A DNA stretch of 64,000 bases. It comes from Deltaproteobacteria bacterium HGW-Deltaproteobacteria-18. GTDB lineage: Bacteria > Desulfobacterota > Desulfovibrionia > Desulfovibrionales > Desulfomicrobiaceae. The notes below the pieces were generated by a model. That model saw nothing but the letters and a program-made list of their open reading frames with translations. It searched no databases and was not told where the DNA came from. Below, piece after piece: positions 47,813-57,136 of this stretch. The position numbers were made by a program, and so were the translations under genes. Location: assembly GCA_002841885.1 (NCBI GenBank), contig PHBE01000003.1:62001-126000 (forward strand). Direction: 5' to 3'. How positions within the stretch are numbered: position 1 is the first letter of the stretch; each line of letters begins with the position of its first letter.

Positions 47813-47842
47813 TTGACATGACACGGGGGGCGGGGCTAAACG
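47813..47842 (+). promoter_or_regulatory. Promoter of tRNA-Val
   Basis: TTGACA at 47813-47818, an 18-bp GC-rich spacer and TAAACG at 47837-47842, 9 bp before the mature tRNA end. Strong match at -35. Confidence 0.65.
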
Positions 47843-47851
47843 CAACTCCTC

Positions 47852-47927
47852 GGGCGATTAACTCAGCGGTGAGAGTGCCACCTTCACACGGTGGAAGTCA
47901 CAGGTTCAAATCCTGTATCGCCCACCA
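47852..47927 (+). tRNA. tRNA-Val (anticodon CAC)
   Basis: 76 nt with encoded CCA. Acceptor stem GGGCGAT/ATCGCCC, discriminator A, D-arm with CTCAGCGGTGAGAG, anticodon stem CCACC/GGTGG with loop TTCACAC (CAC, reads GUG), and T-loop GGTTCAAATCC. All stems pair. Confidence 0.97.
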
Positions 47928-47937
47928 CCGACCGCAC

Positions 47938-47972
47938 AAACCCTTTCAGGCACCCGCCCGGAAGGGTTTTTT
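47938..47972 (+). terminator. Terminator of tRNA-Val
   Basis: Inverted repeat AACCCTTTC/GGAAGGGTT with a GC-rich loop and a T-run on the plus strand, 11 bp after the tRNA. The methyltransferase ATG follows 17 bp later. Confidence 0.8.
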
Positions 47973-47988
47973 CGCTTATGGAGCATCC

Positions 47989-48852
47989 ATGCAGATACAG
48001 GACGATTACGAACTTCTCGACAGCGGGAACGGACAAAAACTGGAACGCTTCGGCACTGTCATTCTGGCCCGCCCATGTGCCCAGGCCGTGTGGGAACCCG
48101 CGCAGCCCGCACTCTGGGATTCCGCCAGCGCCACCTTCGACCGCAAGGACGGGCTCAACTGGCACGGCCGGGAACGCCTTCCCGAGGAATGGATTGTGAC
48201 CGTGCGCGGGGTGCGCATGCGTCTTTCGACCACGGATTTCGGGCATCTCGGCATTTTTCCCGAGACGCTCGATCTGTGGGAATGGATCGGAGCTTCCGTG
48301 CGCCAGGCTGCAGCCGAGCGCAAGGAGGCCCCGAGTTTTCTGAACCTATTCGCCTATTCCGGGGGGGCGACCATGGCGGCGGCCCTGGCCGGTGCGCAGT
48401 GCTGCCACCTCGACGCATCAAAAGGCATGGTCGAATGGGCTCGCGGCAACTCGGCCCTGAACGGCCTCGAGGATTCGGGGACCAGGTTCATCGTCGACGA
48501 TGTCGGCGCCTTCCTGAAACGCGAGGTGCGGCGCGGGCGCAAATACGATTGCGTGCTCCTCGACCCTCCGTCTTTCGGACGCGGCAAACGCGGAGAGCTC
48601 TACAAGGTCGAAAGGAACGTGCAGGAGACTCTTGATCTGGTCCGTCAGGTTTTGAGCGACGCTCCGCTTTTCGTCATCCTGACGTCGCACACGCCGGGTT
48701 TTTCGCCCATTGTGCTCAGGAATCTGCTGGAGCAGACTTTCGGCAAGGGGACCCTGGCCTGCGGGGAAATGCTTCTGCATGGCGGCGACGGGGTGCTGGA
48801 CCTGCCAAGCGGCACGTGGGGGCGATGGGAGGGGAAGAGCGCTGAAATTTGA
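47989..48852 (+). CDS. Class I SAM-dependent methyltransferase, RlmI/RlmK-like
   Basis: 287 residues from the ATG at 47989. The frame runs back through the tRNA and was trimmed. SAM motif [19 protein letters not shown], acidic [18 protein letters not shown] with the DPPxFGRG signature of 23S rRNA m5C methylases of the RlmI group, but no PUA domain. The SAM-binding region and catalytic motif support an RNA methylase. Substrate uncertain. Its transcript must read past the tRNA terminator. Confidence 0.85.
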   Translation: MQIQDDYELLDSGNGQKLERFGTVILARPCAQAVWEPAQPALWDSASATFDRKDGLNWHGRERLPEEWIVTVRGVRMRLSTTDFGHLGIFPETLDLWEWIGASVRQAAAERKEAPSFLNLFAYSGGATMAAALAGAQCCHLDASKGMVEWARGNSALNGLEDSGTRFIVDDVGAFLKREVRRGRKYDCVLLDPPSFGRGKRGELYKVERNVQETLDLVRQVLSDAPLFVILTSHTPGFSPIVLRNLLEQTFGKGTLACGEMLLHGGDGVLDLPSGTWGRWEGKSAEI

Positions 48853-48885
48853 GATTTCAAGCCCGGGATCTGATCGCAGATTGTA

Positions 48886-49857
48886 TCAGCCCAGATTCCA
48901 CCAGCCAAGATAGCTTCCGCTGATGGTCAGGGCCACGGTGCACAGCAGGGCGGCCAGCAGCAGAGTCCGCATCATGCCGCGAATGCGCGCCGGGGACCAG
49001 GCTACTCCGAGGGGGCCGAGAAACGGTTTGTCCTTGATCTCTCCGAAGTAGCGGGTCGGCCCACCCATGCTCACCCCGGCCACGTGGGCGGCGGCGCTCA
49101 TGGGCCAGCCCGCGTTGGGGCTGTCCATGCTCCGCGCGTCCCGCGCGATGCGCTCCCAGGCGGCGGGACGCAGCCGCAGCCACCCCGTGGCCCAGATGGA
49201 GATTGCGGCCAGCCGTGCGGGCAGCCAGGCCAGGATGTCGTCGGCCCGCGCCCCGGCCTTGCCGAGCTCCTCGAAGCGCTCCGTGCGGTAGCCCCACATG
49301 GAGTCCACGGTGCTCACGGCCTTGTAGGCCCACAGCGCGGCGGGGCCCAGGAGGCAGAGCCAGAAGAGGGGGGCCACGAAGCCGTCATTGAAATTTTCGG
49401 CCAGGGTTTCGCCCAGAGCGCGGCAGACTTCGTCTTCGGTCATGTCTTCCGTGTCCCTGCTGACCAGGCCGGCCAGGTGCGCGCGGGCCGCCGCCAGTCT
49501 CCCGTTTTCAAGCAGGGCCAGCACGGTGTTCGTTTCCCGCAGCAGGCAGCCAAGGGCCAGCCCCGCATAGCCAAGATACAGGGCCAGGATTTCGCCCGCC
49601 AGGGGCAGTCCGGTCAGCAGCTGGACCAGTGCCGCGCAGCCCAGGGCCACGGCGGCGACGCTCAGGGTCCCGCCGATGCGCGGTCCAAGGAAAAAGGATT
49701 TTGCCCAGCCTTCGAGGCGCTCAAGCATCTTGCCGATGAGTCGCACCGGGTGCGGCCAGTCCCGGGGGTCACCGAAGAGCAGGTCCAGGGCCACGCAGCC
49801 CAGCAGAAAGACTAGCAGTGACAGGTTCAGCGGCAGATTGTAGAGCGTGTCGGGCAT
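48886..49857 (-). CDS. cbiB: Adenosylcobinamide-phosphate synthase CbiB/CobD
   Basis: Membrane enzyme of 323 residues that attaches the aminopropanol arm to adenosylcobyric acid in cobamide synthesis. Conserved LDLLFGDPRDWPHPVRLIGKM, NFNDGFVAPLFW, AYKAVSTVDSMWGYR and DSPNAGWPMSAAAHVAGV (in part). Several membrane helices. No cobalamin riboswitch is seen upstream, where trmL lies 15 bp away. Confidence 0.94.
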   Translation of the reverse strand: MPDTLYNLPLNLSLLVFLLGCVALDLLFGDPRDWPHPVRLIGKMLERLEGWAKSFFLGPRIGGTLSVAAVALGCAALVQLLTGLPLAGEILALYLGYAGLALGCLLRETNTVLALLENGRLAAARAHLAGLVSRDTEDMTEDEVCRALGETLAENFNDGFVAPLFWLCLLGPAALWAYKAVSTVDSMWGYRTERFEELGKAGARADDILAWLPARLAAISIWATGWLRLRPAAWERIARDARSMDSPNAGWPMSAAAHVAGVSMGGPTRYFGEIKDKPFLGPLGVAWSPARIRGMMRTLLLAALLCTVALTISGSYLGWWNLG

Positions 49858-49872
49858 GCGCGTCTCCAGTGG

Positions 49873-50349
49873 TTACGGGGCGTCCGGCCTGCCCTCGCGC
49901 AGGTCCAGTTCCCCGGTCTGACGATAGGCCTCGTAAAGAAGCACGGCCGCGGCGTTGGCCAGGTTGACGCTTCTGACCTCCCCCCAGATGGGGATGCGGA
50001 CGAGATCCGCGGCGTCGTGCAGGATTTCCGGGGGCAGGCCCCGGGTCTCGGGGCCGAGCACGATGATGTCGTCGGCCCTGAAGGAAAAACGGTGATAGGC
50101 CGTTCCCTGGCGCGCGCTGGTGAAAACCAGCCGCCCCGGATCGCGGCCTTCCAGGAAGGCGGCCCAGGACGGCCAGATGCGTTTGTCCACGTGAGGCCAG
50201 TAGTCAAGGCCCGCCCGTTTCAGGTACTTGTCGTCCAGGCTGAAGCCCAGGGGCTCGATCAGGTTCAGGCGGGTGGTGGAGGCGGCGCAGAGTCGGGCGA
50301 TGGTCCCGGTGTTGGGCGGAATTTCAGGTTCGTAAAGGGCGATTTGCAT
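49873..50349 (-). CDS. trmL: tRNA (cytidine/uridine-34 2'-O)-methyltransferase TrmL
   Basis: 158 residues, small SPOUT methylase acting on the wobble base of leucine tRNAs. MQIALYEPEIPPNTGTIARLCAAS, seen in part, is the family start; the knot contains GPETRGLP and VNLANAAAVLLYEAYRQ. It is divergent to rfbB and in front of cbiB. Confidence 0.93.
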   Translation of the reverse strand: MQIALYEPEIPPNTGTIARLCAASTTRLNLIEPLGFSLDDKYLKRAGLDYWPHVDKRIWPSWAAFLEGRDPGRLVFTSARQGTAYHRFSFRADDIIVLGPETRGLPPEILHDAADLVRIPIWGEVRSVNLANAAAVLLYEAYRQTGELDLREGRPDAP

Positions 50350-50471
50350 CTTGGAGTCTCTTTAAGTATTTTTAAAGGCTGTCACGGCCCGCACGGGGAC
50401 GCGCTGTCGGCTCGTCATCCACTTGGCTTTCAAACCCGCTTCCGTCAAGAACCGCGAAGTCAGGAGAATAC

Positions 50472-51497
50472 ATGCATCTGCTCGTCACCGGAGGCTGCGG
50501 CTTCATCGGCTCAAATTTCATCCAGCACATGCTTGCCGCGCACGAGGATGTGGTCATCGTCAACCTCGACAAGCTGACCTATGCGGGCAACCGCCGCAAT
50601 CTGGCCGAAGAGGAGGCCCGGCACATGGGCCGCCGCTATCATTTCGTGCATGGCGACATTTGCGACCAAGAGCTGGTGCCGGAGCTCATGCAGCGTTTTT
50701 CCTTCGATGCGGTGCTCAATTTCGCCGCCGAATCGCATGTGGATCGCTCCATAAGTGACCCCTTCCCCTTTGTCACGACCAACGTGCTGGGCACCCAGAA
50801 CCTCCTGGAGGCCGCAAGGCGCGCCGAGATCCCGCGCTTCGTGCACGTCTCCACCGACGAGGTCTACGGCACCCTCGGCCCTACGGGCCGGTTCACCGAG
50901 GACACTCCCCTGGCGCCCAATTCCCCGTACTCGGCGTCCAAGGCTTCCTCGGACCTCCTGGCCCGGGCCTATTTCCACACCTACGGGATGCCCGTCATGG
51001 TCACCCGCTGTTCCAACAACTACGGCCCCTACCAGTTTCCGGAAAAACTCATCCCCCTGGTCTATTTGAAGGCCTCCAGAAACGAGCGCATCCCCGTCTA
51101 CGGCGACGGGCAGAACGTTCGGGACTGGATCTATGTCATGGATCACTGCCGGGGCGTGGAGGCCACGCTTTTCAAGGGACAGCCCGGCGCAGTCTACAAT
51201 TTCGGAGGGGACGCCGAGCGGACGAACCTGGAAGTGGTGCGTCTCATATTGCGCCTGACGGGCAGGAGCGAGGATCTCATCACCCATGTCACTGACCGGC
51301 CCGGGCATGATCGCCGCTACGCCATGGCTTTCGAGCGTTCAACGAAGGACCTGGGCTGGACCCCGCAGCATTCTTTCGAGGATGGCATGGCCAGAACCCT
51401 GGCCTGGTACAAAGCCAACGAGGCCTGGCTTGACGAAGTGCAGAGCGGCGCCTATCGCCAGTTCATGGATGCATGGTACCAAACGAGGCAGGCATGA
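50472..51497 (+). CDS. rfbB: dTDP-glucose 4,6-dehydratase
   Basis: 341 residues, extended short-chain dehydrogenase; converts dTDP-glucose to dTDP-4-keto-6-deoxyglucose. NAD motif GGCGFIGSNF, ESHVDRSI, catalytic STDEVYG, YSASKASSD (YxxxK), SNNYGPYQFPEKLIPL. SD AGGAG before ATG 50472. The stop overlaps the rfbD ATG. rfbA and rfbC are not in the window. Confidence 0.96.
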   Translation: MHLLVTGGCGFIGSNFIQHMLAAHEDVVIVNLDKLTYAGNRRNLAEEEARHMGRRYHFVHGDICDQELVPELMQRFSFDAVLNFAAESHVDRSISDPFPFVTTNVLGTQNLLEAARRAEIPRFVHVSTDEVYGTLGPTGRFTEDTPLAPNSPYSASKASSDLLARAYFHTYGMPVMVTRCSNNYGPYQFPEKLIPLVYLKASRNERIPVYGDGQNVRDWIYVMDHCRGVEATLFKGQPGAVYNFGGDAERTNLEVVRLILRLTGRSEDLITHVTDRPGHDRRYAMAFERSTKDLGWTPQHSFEDGMARTLAWYKANEAWLDEVQSGAYRQFMDAWYQTRQA

Positions 51498-52357
51498 GGA
51501 GCGCAGTCGTACTGGGCGGCAAGACCGGCCTGCTGGGGCAGGCGCTGTGTCTGGCTCTGTCCAGGCAGGGATGGACCGTGAACGCTCCGGGGCGCGACGA
51601 GCTGAACCTGTTTGAACGCCCGGCCGTGGAGGAATACCTCATTCGGACCGAGGCCGCGGTGCTTTTCAACACTGTGGCCTACACCAAGGTCGATCAGGCC
51701 GAGGACGATCCGGCCGAGGCTTCCCGGCTGAATCGGCAGTTGCCGCTGATCCTGGGCAAGGCCGTGCAGAACACGGGGGTTCCCCTGGTCCATTACAGCA
51801 CGGATTTCGTCTTCAACGGTAAAAAGACAACCCCCTACGGACCCGGGGACCAGCCCGCGCCCGGTTCGGTCTACGGCCAGACCAAGCTGCAGGGCGAGCG
51901 TGAGCTTCTGGCCCTTGATCTGCCGAATCTGCTCATCATCCGCACCTCGTGGCTTTTTGGCCCGTGCAAGACCAATTTCGTGACCCGCATTCTGGAACTG
52001 GCCGCGACACGGCCGGAGCTCAGCGTGGTCCACGACCAGATCGGCAGCCCTTCCTACACCCCGGATCTGGCCGTCGGTTCCCTGGCTCTTCTGGACAGGG
52101 GGGCGACGGGCATCTTTCATCTGGCCAACGCCGGACAGGCAAGCTGGTGCGAGCTGGCCACCGAAGCCGTCCGGGGGGCGGATCTGGCGTGCCGGATCAA
52201 GCCCATACCCTCGTCCGAATATCCCCAGAAAGCCTGCCGACCTGCATATTCGGTCCTGGATCTTGGCGCCTTCACGGCCGCCACGGGCATCGCGCCTCGG
52301 CCGTGGTTGCAGGCCCTGCGCGAATTTCTTTTCTCCCGGGAAGACTGCCTGTCATGA
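51494..52357 (+). CDS. rfbD: dTDP-4-dehydrorhamnose reductase
   Basis: 287 residues from ATG 51494, overlapping rfbB by 4 bp. Short-chain dehydrogenase of the RmlD type: GGKTGLLGQALCLAL, NTVAYTKVDQAEDDP, YSTDFVFNG and YGQTKLQGE (YxxxK). Produces dTDP-L-rhamnose. The stop overlaps the hrcA ATG (ATGA), an unusual coupling to a heat-shock repressor. Confidence 0.93.
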   Translation: MRSAVVLGGKTGLLGQALCLALSRQGWTVNAPGRDELNLFERPAVEEYLIRTEAAVLFNTVAYTKVDQAEDDPAEASRLNRQLPLILGKAVQNTGVPLVHYSTDFVFNGKKTTPYGPGDQPAPGSVYGQTKLQGERELLALDLPNLLIIRTSWLFGPCKTNFVTRILELAATRPELSVVHDQIGSPSYTPDLAVGSLALLDRGATGIFHLANAGQASWCELATEAVRGADLACRIKPIPSSEYPQKACRPAYSVLDLGAFTAATGIAPRPWLQALREFLFSREDCLS

Positions 52358-53370
52358 TCCTGAGCAAGCGCGAAACCGCCGTCCTCACCGCCGTGGTCGA
52401 GACCTATGTGGAGACCGCCTTGCCCGTGTCGTCCCAAACCCTGGCCACGGGTCTTGGACTGAGCCCCGCTTCGTTGCGCTCGACCATGGCCGCCCTGACC
52501 GAAAAAGGTTATCTGCGGCAGCCGCACACGTCCGCCGGGCGGGCCCCGACTGTCCCTGCTTTCCGCTATTATCTCGACCAGGTCCTCAAGCTCGGGCCCC
52601 TGCCGCGCAGGGAGCAGTCCCGCCTGCATGATCACATCCAGCCGGGAGAAGGGGATTTGCCTCAGGTCCTGCGTCGCGCCGTCCGGACGCTTTCGACCCT
52701 GACCCGTCAGGTGTGCGTGATCATGGCCCCGCGTCAGGATCTGGCCCGCTGGCGGCAGATAGATTTCGTACTCCTGCGACCGGGCATGATCATGGCGGTG
52801 CTGGTCATGCATGGCGGGCTGGTCAGCAACCGTCTGGTGCAGATGGACGAGAGCCTGGGAGCCAATGATCTCGTGCACTACGGGAACTACCTGAACAGTC
52901 TTTTCGAGGGACGCACCACCCATGAGGTGCGCGGCGAGATCGAGCGGCAGTTGCAATACGCGCGAAGGACCCTGGATGCCTATCGCAGGGCCTGGGAGCT
53001 GGCTTCGCAGGCCCTGGCCGAGGAAGAGCAGCCCGAGGTTTTCGTCGGCGGCACGAGCCATCTCACGGACCAGCCCGAATTCACGGAGCTTGAGACCATC
53101 CAGGAGCTTTTGCGGCTCATCGAGGAACGCTCCCGGCTGCTTGAACTGCTGGACAAGACCTCGGTCAGCCAGTCCGTTTCCGTAAGCCTGAACCAGAGCA
53201 TGCCCGGACTCGCGGAGTGTTCGCTGGTGGCTTCTCCCTACAGCGCTTTTTCCACCAATCACGGCACGTTGGCCGTGCTCGGGCCGGTGCGCATGAACTA
53301 CGCACGCATCATGCCCATGGTTGACTTTGCCGCTCAAATACTTAGTCAGTGCCTCAAATCCCGCTTCTAA
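52354..53370 (+). CDS. hrcA: Heat-inducible transcription repressor HrcA
   Basis: 338 residues. N-terminal winged helix (ILSKRETAVLTAVVETYVET, ATGLGLSPASLRSTMAALTEKGYL in part, QPHTSAGRAPT), then the GAF-like dimerisation domain and C-terminal GTLAVLGPVRMNYARIMPMVDF. The repressor normally binds CIRCE. I found no CIRCE at dnaK, grpE or hrcA. It is coupled to rfbD and followed by grpE 50 bp downstream. Confidence 0.94.
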   Translation: MILSKRETAVLTAVVETYVETALPVSSQTLATGLGLSPASLRSTMAALTEKGYLRQPHTSAGRAPTVPAFRYYLDQVLKLGPLPRREQSRLHDHIQPGEGDLPQVLRRAVRTLSTLTRQVCVIMAPRQDLARWRQIDFVLLRPGMIMAVLVMHGGLVSNRLVQMDESLGANDLVHYGNYLNSLFEGRTTHEVRGEIERQLQYARRTLDAYRRAWELASQALAEEEQPEVFVGGTSHLTDQPEFTELETIQELLRLIEERSRLLELLDKTSVSQSVSVSLNQSMPGLAECSLVASPYSAFSTNHGTLAVLGPVRMNYARIMPMVDFAAQILSQCLKSRF

Positions 53371-53420
53371 GGATATTCGTGAAGCGTTTTTTCAAATATT
53401 TCAAGGATCAGGAGTTTTTC

Positions 53421-53966
53421 ATGTCCAATAAGGAAAAAGAGGGCCAGAACCCGGATGAAGTGCAGACCGAAATGCAGGCGGAAGAAACACGGGAGCTGAC
53501 CCTGGAGGAAAAATACGCCCAGGCCCTGGCCGACATGGAGGAGCTCAAAAAGGACAACTTGCGTGTCCTGGCGGACAGCGAGAATTTCAAGAAGCGTTTG
53601 CTGCGTGAAAAGGAGGACTATTTCAAGTTCGCCACTTCCGCCATCCTCGAGGAAATCATCCCGGTCATGGACAATCTCGACCTGGCCCTGGCCCACGGCA
53701 GGCAGGCAGAAGCCTGCAAGGATCTGGTAACGGGTGTGGAGATGACCATGAACATTTTTCTCGACACGATGAAAAAGCATGGACTGGAGCAGATCGCCGG
53801 GGTTGACGTGCCCTTCGATCCTTCCCGCCACGAGGCCCTGGGTCAGGTCGAACGGGACGATGTCGATGAAAACACGGTCTGTCAGATGCTGCAGAAGGGC
53901 TACATGCTCAAGGACAGGCTACTGCGCCCGGCCAAGGTCATGGTCAGCCGCAAGGCGGGAGCGTAA
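53421..53966 (+). CDS. grpE: Nucleotide exchange factor GrpE
   Basis: 181 residues from ATG 53421 with CAGGAG SD. Co-chaperone that releases ADP from DnaK. Acidic N-terminus, long coiled-coil (EEKYAQALADMEELKKDNLR), ADSENFKKRLLREKEDYFKFA and C-terminal VDVPFDPSRHEALGQVER. dnaK is about 9 kb away on the other strand. Confidence 0.95.
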   Translation: MSNKEKEGQNPDEVQTEMQAEETRELTLEEKYAQALADMEELKKDNLRVLADSENFKKRLLREKEDYFKFATSAILEEIIPVMDNLDLALAHGRQAEACKDLVTGVEMTMNIFLDTMKKHGLEQIAGVDVPFDPSRHEALGQVERDDVDENTVCQMLQKGYMLKDRLLRPAKVMVSRKAGA

Positions 53967-53970
53967 ACTC

Positions 53971-54336
53971 ATGGGACAGATCGTCGCGGTGCTCGGCGCG
54001 AGCCACAAGCCGGAGCGCTACTCGAATCAGGCCGTGCGCATGCTCAAGGATTACGGTCACTCGGTCATCCCGGTCACGCCGGGCCGAGCCGTCATCGAGG
54101 AGTTGCCGGTTGTTTCGAGCCTTGATGCCATCGGTCAAAAGGTGGACACGCTGACTCTCTATGTCGGGCCGGACCGCAGCGCCCAACTGCAGGACGCCAT
54201 CCTGGCGCTCAGGCCCGGACGTGTCATTCTCAATCCCGGCACCGAATCGGCGGCACTGGAACAGGCCTTGACCGAAGCGGGCATCCCCTGGGCGCACGCC
54301 TGCACCCTGGTCATGCTCAGAACCGGACAATTCTAG
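53971..54336 (+). CDS. CoA-binding (YccU-like) protein
   Basis: 121 residues. Single CoA-binding Rossmann-like domain: VAVLGASHKPERYSNQAVRMLK and VIPVTP, then VILNPGTES. Family members bind CoA; no enzymatic activity is known. It follows grpE by 4 bp and closes the operon. A long inverted repeat CCTTGGCCC/GGGCCAAGG spans the convergent junction with the rhomboid gene. Confidence 0.9.
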   Translation: MGQIVAVLGASHKPERYSNQAVRMLKDYGHSVIPVTPGRAVIEELPVVSSLDAIGQKVDTLTLYVGPDRSAQLQDAILALRPGRVILNPGTESAALEQALTEAGIPWAHACTLVMLRTGQF

Positions 54337-54380
54337 ACGGCAGCCCTTGGCCCGGGGAGCCCCTGCGGCTCCTCGGACCC

Positions 54381-55268
54381 TCACCCTGCAAGCGCCCCGC
54401 TCCCAAGGGCCAAGGCCCAGGCCCAGACCGCAAGGGCCAGCCCCGCCGCCCCGCTCAAAGCCCCGATCCGCGCCTTCCATCCCGTTGCCCCGTGCCAGTC
54501 TCCGACCAGCAATCCAAAGGGCAGACCGCAGCACATCCCGAAAAAATGCGCGCCCAGATCCACGCGCTCCTCGCCCGCGCCGAGCATGGCCAGCAGGCTG
54601 AAACCAAATCCCAGAGCCAGCAGAAGGACCTGTCCTCTCGAGCCGCGTTCGGCCCGTCCCGCGCCTCCAGCCAGGACGCCGATCAGTCCGAACACGCCCG
54701 TGGATGCGCCCACGCTCAGGTGATCGGGCGCCTGTGCCCAGGCGTTTACGGCATTGCCGAGGCTGCCCGAAAGCACAAAAAGTCCCCAGGTCAGGCCTGA
54801 TCCGATGCGTCGCGCCAGGAGCGAGGCAAGCACGGCCAGCGCTCCGGCATTGGCCAGTAGATGTCCGGCGTCGGCGTGCAGGAAAAGGGCGGTTACGCAA
54901 CGCCACCACTCACCGCCCAGAATGAGCGCGGCGTCGGCCCGACCGGCGAGATGCCAGGTGATGCGCTTGCCAAGACCTTGGGCGTCGAGCCATATGGTCA
55001 GGCCCAGGAATATGGCGATGACCAGCAGGCTGACCCAGGAATTGTCGGGCAGGGGTGCAGGGCGTGGGCGGGGCAGATTTTCCTCTTCGTAGGCGATGAT
55101 CTCCCGCACCGCGAGCGGAGCCAGGGCCGGTGCGACCAGAAGCCTGCCATGATCGAAGCGGTTCAGGAACCTTCGGCTGGACAGGACCAGGGCCCAGGCG
55201 CGGATGGTGGCCTTGTCCGGGCTGTGCTTCGAGGTGGCCAGGGCCAGGGTGGGCAGGATGTCGATCAC
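54381..55268 (-). CDS. Rhomboid-family intramembrane serine protease
   Basis: 295 residues. About six helices in the C-terminal 200; catalytic Ser in VGASTGVFGLIG and His in LGAHFFGM. HADAGHLLAN is the usual His-Asn loop. The soluble N-terminal ~75 residues are not recognised. The start is GTG 55268, directly after the ydcF-like TAA, with a weak SD, so coupling is likely. Substrate unknown. Confidence 0.88.
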   Translation of the reverse strand: MIDILPTLALATSKHSPDKATIRAWALVLSSRRFLNRFDHGRLLVAPALAPLAVREIIAYEEENLPRPRPAPLPDNSWVSLLVIAIFLGLTIWLDAQGLGKRITWHLAGRADAALILGGEWWRCVTALFLHADAGHLLANAGALAVLASLLARRIGSGLTWGLFVLSGSLGNAVNAWAQAPDHLSVGASTGVFGLIGVLAGGAGRAERGSRGQVLLLALGFGFSLLAMLGAGEERVDLGAHFFGMCCGLPFGLLVGDWHGATGWKARIGALSGAAGLALAVWAWALALGSGALAG

Positions 55269-56051
55269 TTAGAGAATGGATATCTGTCCGCGCACGAAAG
55301 ACCAAGCCAGTCCCAGGTATTCGTGCACGGCCATGTGGCAGGTCTTGATGTTTTCCGGTCCGGGCAGGAAGTGCTCGGGTTCGCCTTTGTCACGGTAGCA
55401 GGTCGGTGCGGGGATGGGCTTCAGGCCCTGATTTTCGAACAGTTTGACGGCTCGCAGCATGTGCGAGGCCGAAGTCACCAGCACAAAGGCGTCGGAACCG
55501 GCCAGAGCCTTGATGTGCATCGCTTCGTCGTGGGTGTCGAGGGCCTTGTCGGAGAGCATGATGCGGCCCGGATCGAAGCCGAGGTCCGCGGCGGCAGCGG
55601 CCATGACCTGCGCGCTTGACTGCTCGTCTTTGTATTTTCCGCCCGAAAGAACCAGGATGGAGCCCTTAAAACGGTTTGCCACCCGAATGCCCTCGGTGAG
55701 CCTGTAAATGGCCGCCTCTTCGAGCATGGCCCCGGGGGGCAGGCGCGTGTCCGTCCAGTGTCCCGCGCCAAGCACGACCACCCATTTGACAGGCGTCTTG
55801 ACGATTTCCGCACTGGAAAGGTTCAGGGGCGGGTAGGCGCTTTCAAGGGGGCGGATCATGTACCCGGAGACGGAATTGAGGGAAAATGCGTAGAGCAGAA
55901 GCCCGGCCATGACGAAGGGGGCGATGGCTTCCCTGGAACGGCGCAGCAGCACGTAGATCATGCCGAGGGCGAAAAGAACCAGACAGACGGACAGGGGCAT
56001 GAAGAGCGTGCCCAGGGCTTTTTTGAGGATAAAGCCCGCGCCCGCGTTCAT
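55269..56051 (-). CDS. YdcF/ElyC-like DUF218 membrane protein
   Basis: 260 residues. Two N-terminal helices (about 10-35 and 43-62) then a DUF218 fold: VVVLGAGHWTDTRLPPGAM, LVLSGGKYKDEQSSAQVMA (in part), LVTSASHMLRAVKLFE. ElyC members influence envelope assembly at low temperature. ATG overlaps the aroC stop (ATGA). Confidence 0.9.
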   Translation of the reverse strand: MNAGAGFILKKALGTLFMPLSVCLVLFALGMIYVLLRRSREAIAPFVMAGLLLYAFSLNSVSGYMIRPLESAYPPLNLSSAEIVKTPVKWVVVLGAGHWTDTRLPPGAMLEEAAIYRLTEGIRVANRFKGSILVLSGGKYKDEQSSAQVMAAAAADLGFDPGRIMLSDKALDTHDEAMHIKALAGSDAFVLVTSASHMLRAVKLFENQGLKPIPAPTCYRDKGEPEHFLPGPENIKTCHMAVHEYLGLAWSFVRGQISIL

Positions 56052-57112
56052 GTGCCGAATCCCATGCGCCTCTGCAGCAGGACCATGTCGGCCAGGACCA
56101 GCCGAACCATGGCCGCGAGCACCGGGACCACGCGGGGGATGGCGCAGATGTCGTGCCGTCCGCCGATGCTGATGGTCCGCGCAGCTCCGAAGCGGTCCCG
56201 GGTCTGCTGCTCAAGCGCGATGGAGGGGATGGGCTTGATGGCAGCGCGCAGAACAAGCTCCTGGCCGCTTGAGATCCCGGCCAGGATTCCGCCAGCGTTG
56301 TTGGATGCAAATCCCGAATCCAGCATGGCGTCGTTGTTTTCGCTGCCGCGCATGCGGCTGGCCGCAAATCCGCTCCCGATCTCGACTCCCTTGACCGCGC
56401 CGACACTCATGAGCGCCGCGGCCAGACGGGCGTCGAGCTTGTCGAAGACCGGTTCGCCAAGCCCCGCAGGCACGCCCAGGGCGCGAATCTCGACGATGCC
56501 GCCCAGCGTGTCGCCTTGCGCCACGACCTCCCTGACCAGTTCTTGCCAGCGCAGGGCCGCGTTGTCGTCGGCCGCGAAGAAGAGCCGGCGCTCTGCGCCT
56601 TCCATGTCGATGTTTTCCGCCGCGATGCCGCCAAGCTCCACTGCGCCGGCCCGGACAGTGATTCCGAGAGGCCGCAAAAACTCCCCGGCAATGGCTCCGC
56701 CCGCCACGCGGGAGACGGTCTCCCGGCCCGAGGAGCGGCCTCCGCCGCGATAGTCGCGCAGTCCGTACTTGGCCTGATAGGTCATGTCTCCGTGACCCGG
56801 CCGGAAAACATCTTTTATCTCACCGTAGTCGTGCGAACGCTGGTCCGTGTTCTCGATGGCAAAGCCGATGGACGTGCCCGTGGTCAGACCCTCGAAAATT
56901 CCGGACAGGAGACGGATGCGGTCCGGCTCGCTCCGGGCGGTGACGGCCAGGCCGCCCTGGCCGGGCCTGCGCCTGTCGAGCTCAGTCTGGATGGTGGCTT
57001 CGCAAAGGGCGACCCCGGCGGGACATCCGTCCACCACTCCGCCCAGGGCCGGGCCATGGGATTCACCAAAGGTCGTCAATTTGAAGATGCTGCCGAAAGT
57101 GTTTCCCGCCAT
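56048..57112 (-). CDS. aroC: Chorismate synthase
   Basis: 354 residues; FMN-dependent last step of the shikimate pathway. GNTFGSIFKLTTFGESHGPA at the start, GHGDMTYQAKYGLRDYRGGGRSS (in part), RETVSRVAGGAIA and the C-terminal RFGAARTISIGGRHDIC. All usual His and Arg ligands are visible. It is followed without gap by the YdcF-like gene. Confidence 0.97.
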   Translation of the reverse strand: MAGNTFGSIFKLTTFGESHGPALGGVVDGCPAGVALCEATIQTELDRRRPGQGGLAVTARSEPDRIRLLSGIFEGLTTGTSIGFAIENTDQRSHDYGEIKDVFRPGHGDMTYQAKYGLRDYRGGGRSSGRETVSRVAGGAIAGEFLRPLGITVRAGAVELGGIAAENIDMEGAERRLFFAADDNAALRWQELVREVVAQGDTLGGIVEIRALGVPAGLGEPVFDKLDARLAAALMSVGAVKGVEIGSGFAASRMRGSENNDAMLDSGFASNNAGGILAGISSGQELVLRAAIKPIPSIALEQQTRDRFGAARTISIGGRHDICAIPRVVPVLAAMVRLVLADMVLLQRRMGFGT

Positions 57113-57136
57113 GGGTTCTCCTCGGGCCCGGCCCGG

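Noticed and set aside
49858-49872. Cobalamin riboswitch before cbiB
   Set aside because: The gap to trmL is only 15 bp and no B12-box is seen.
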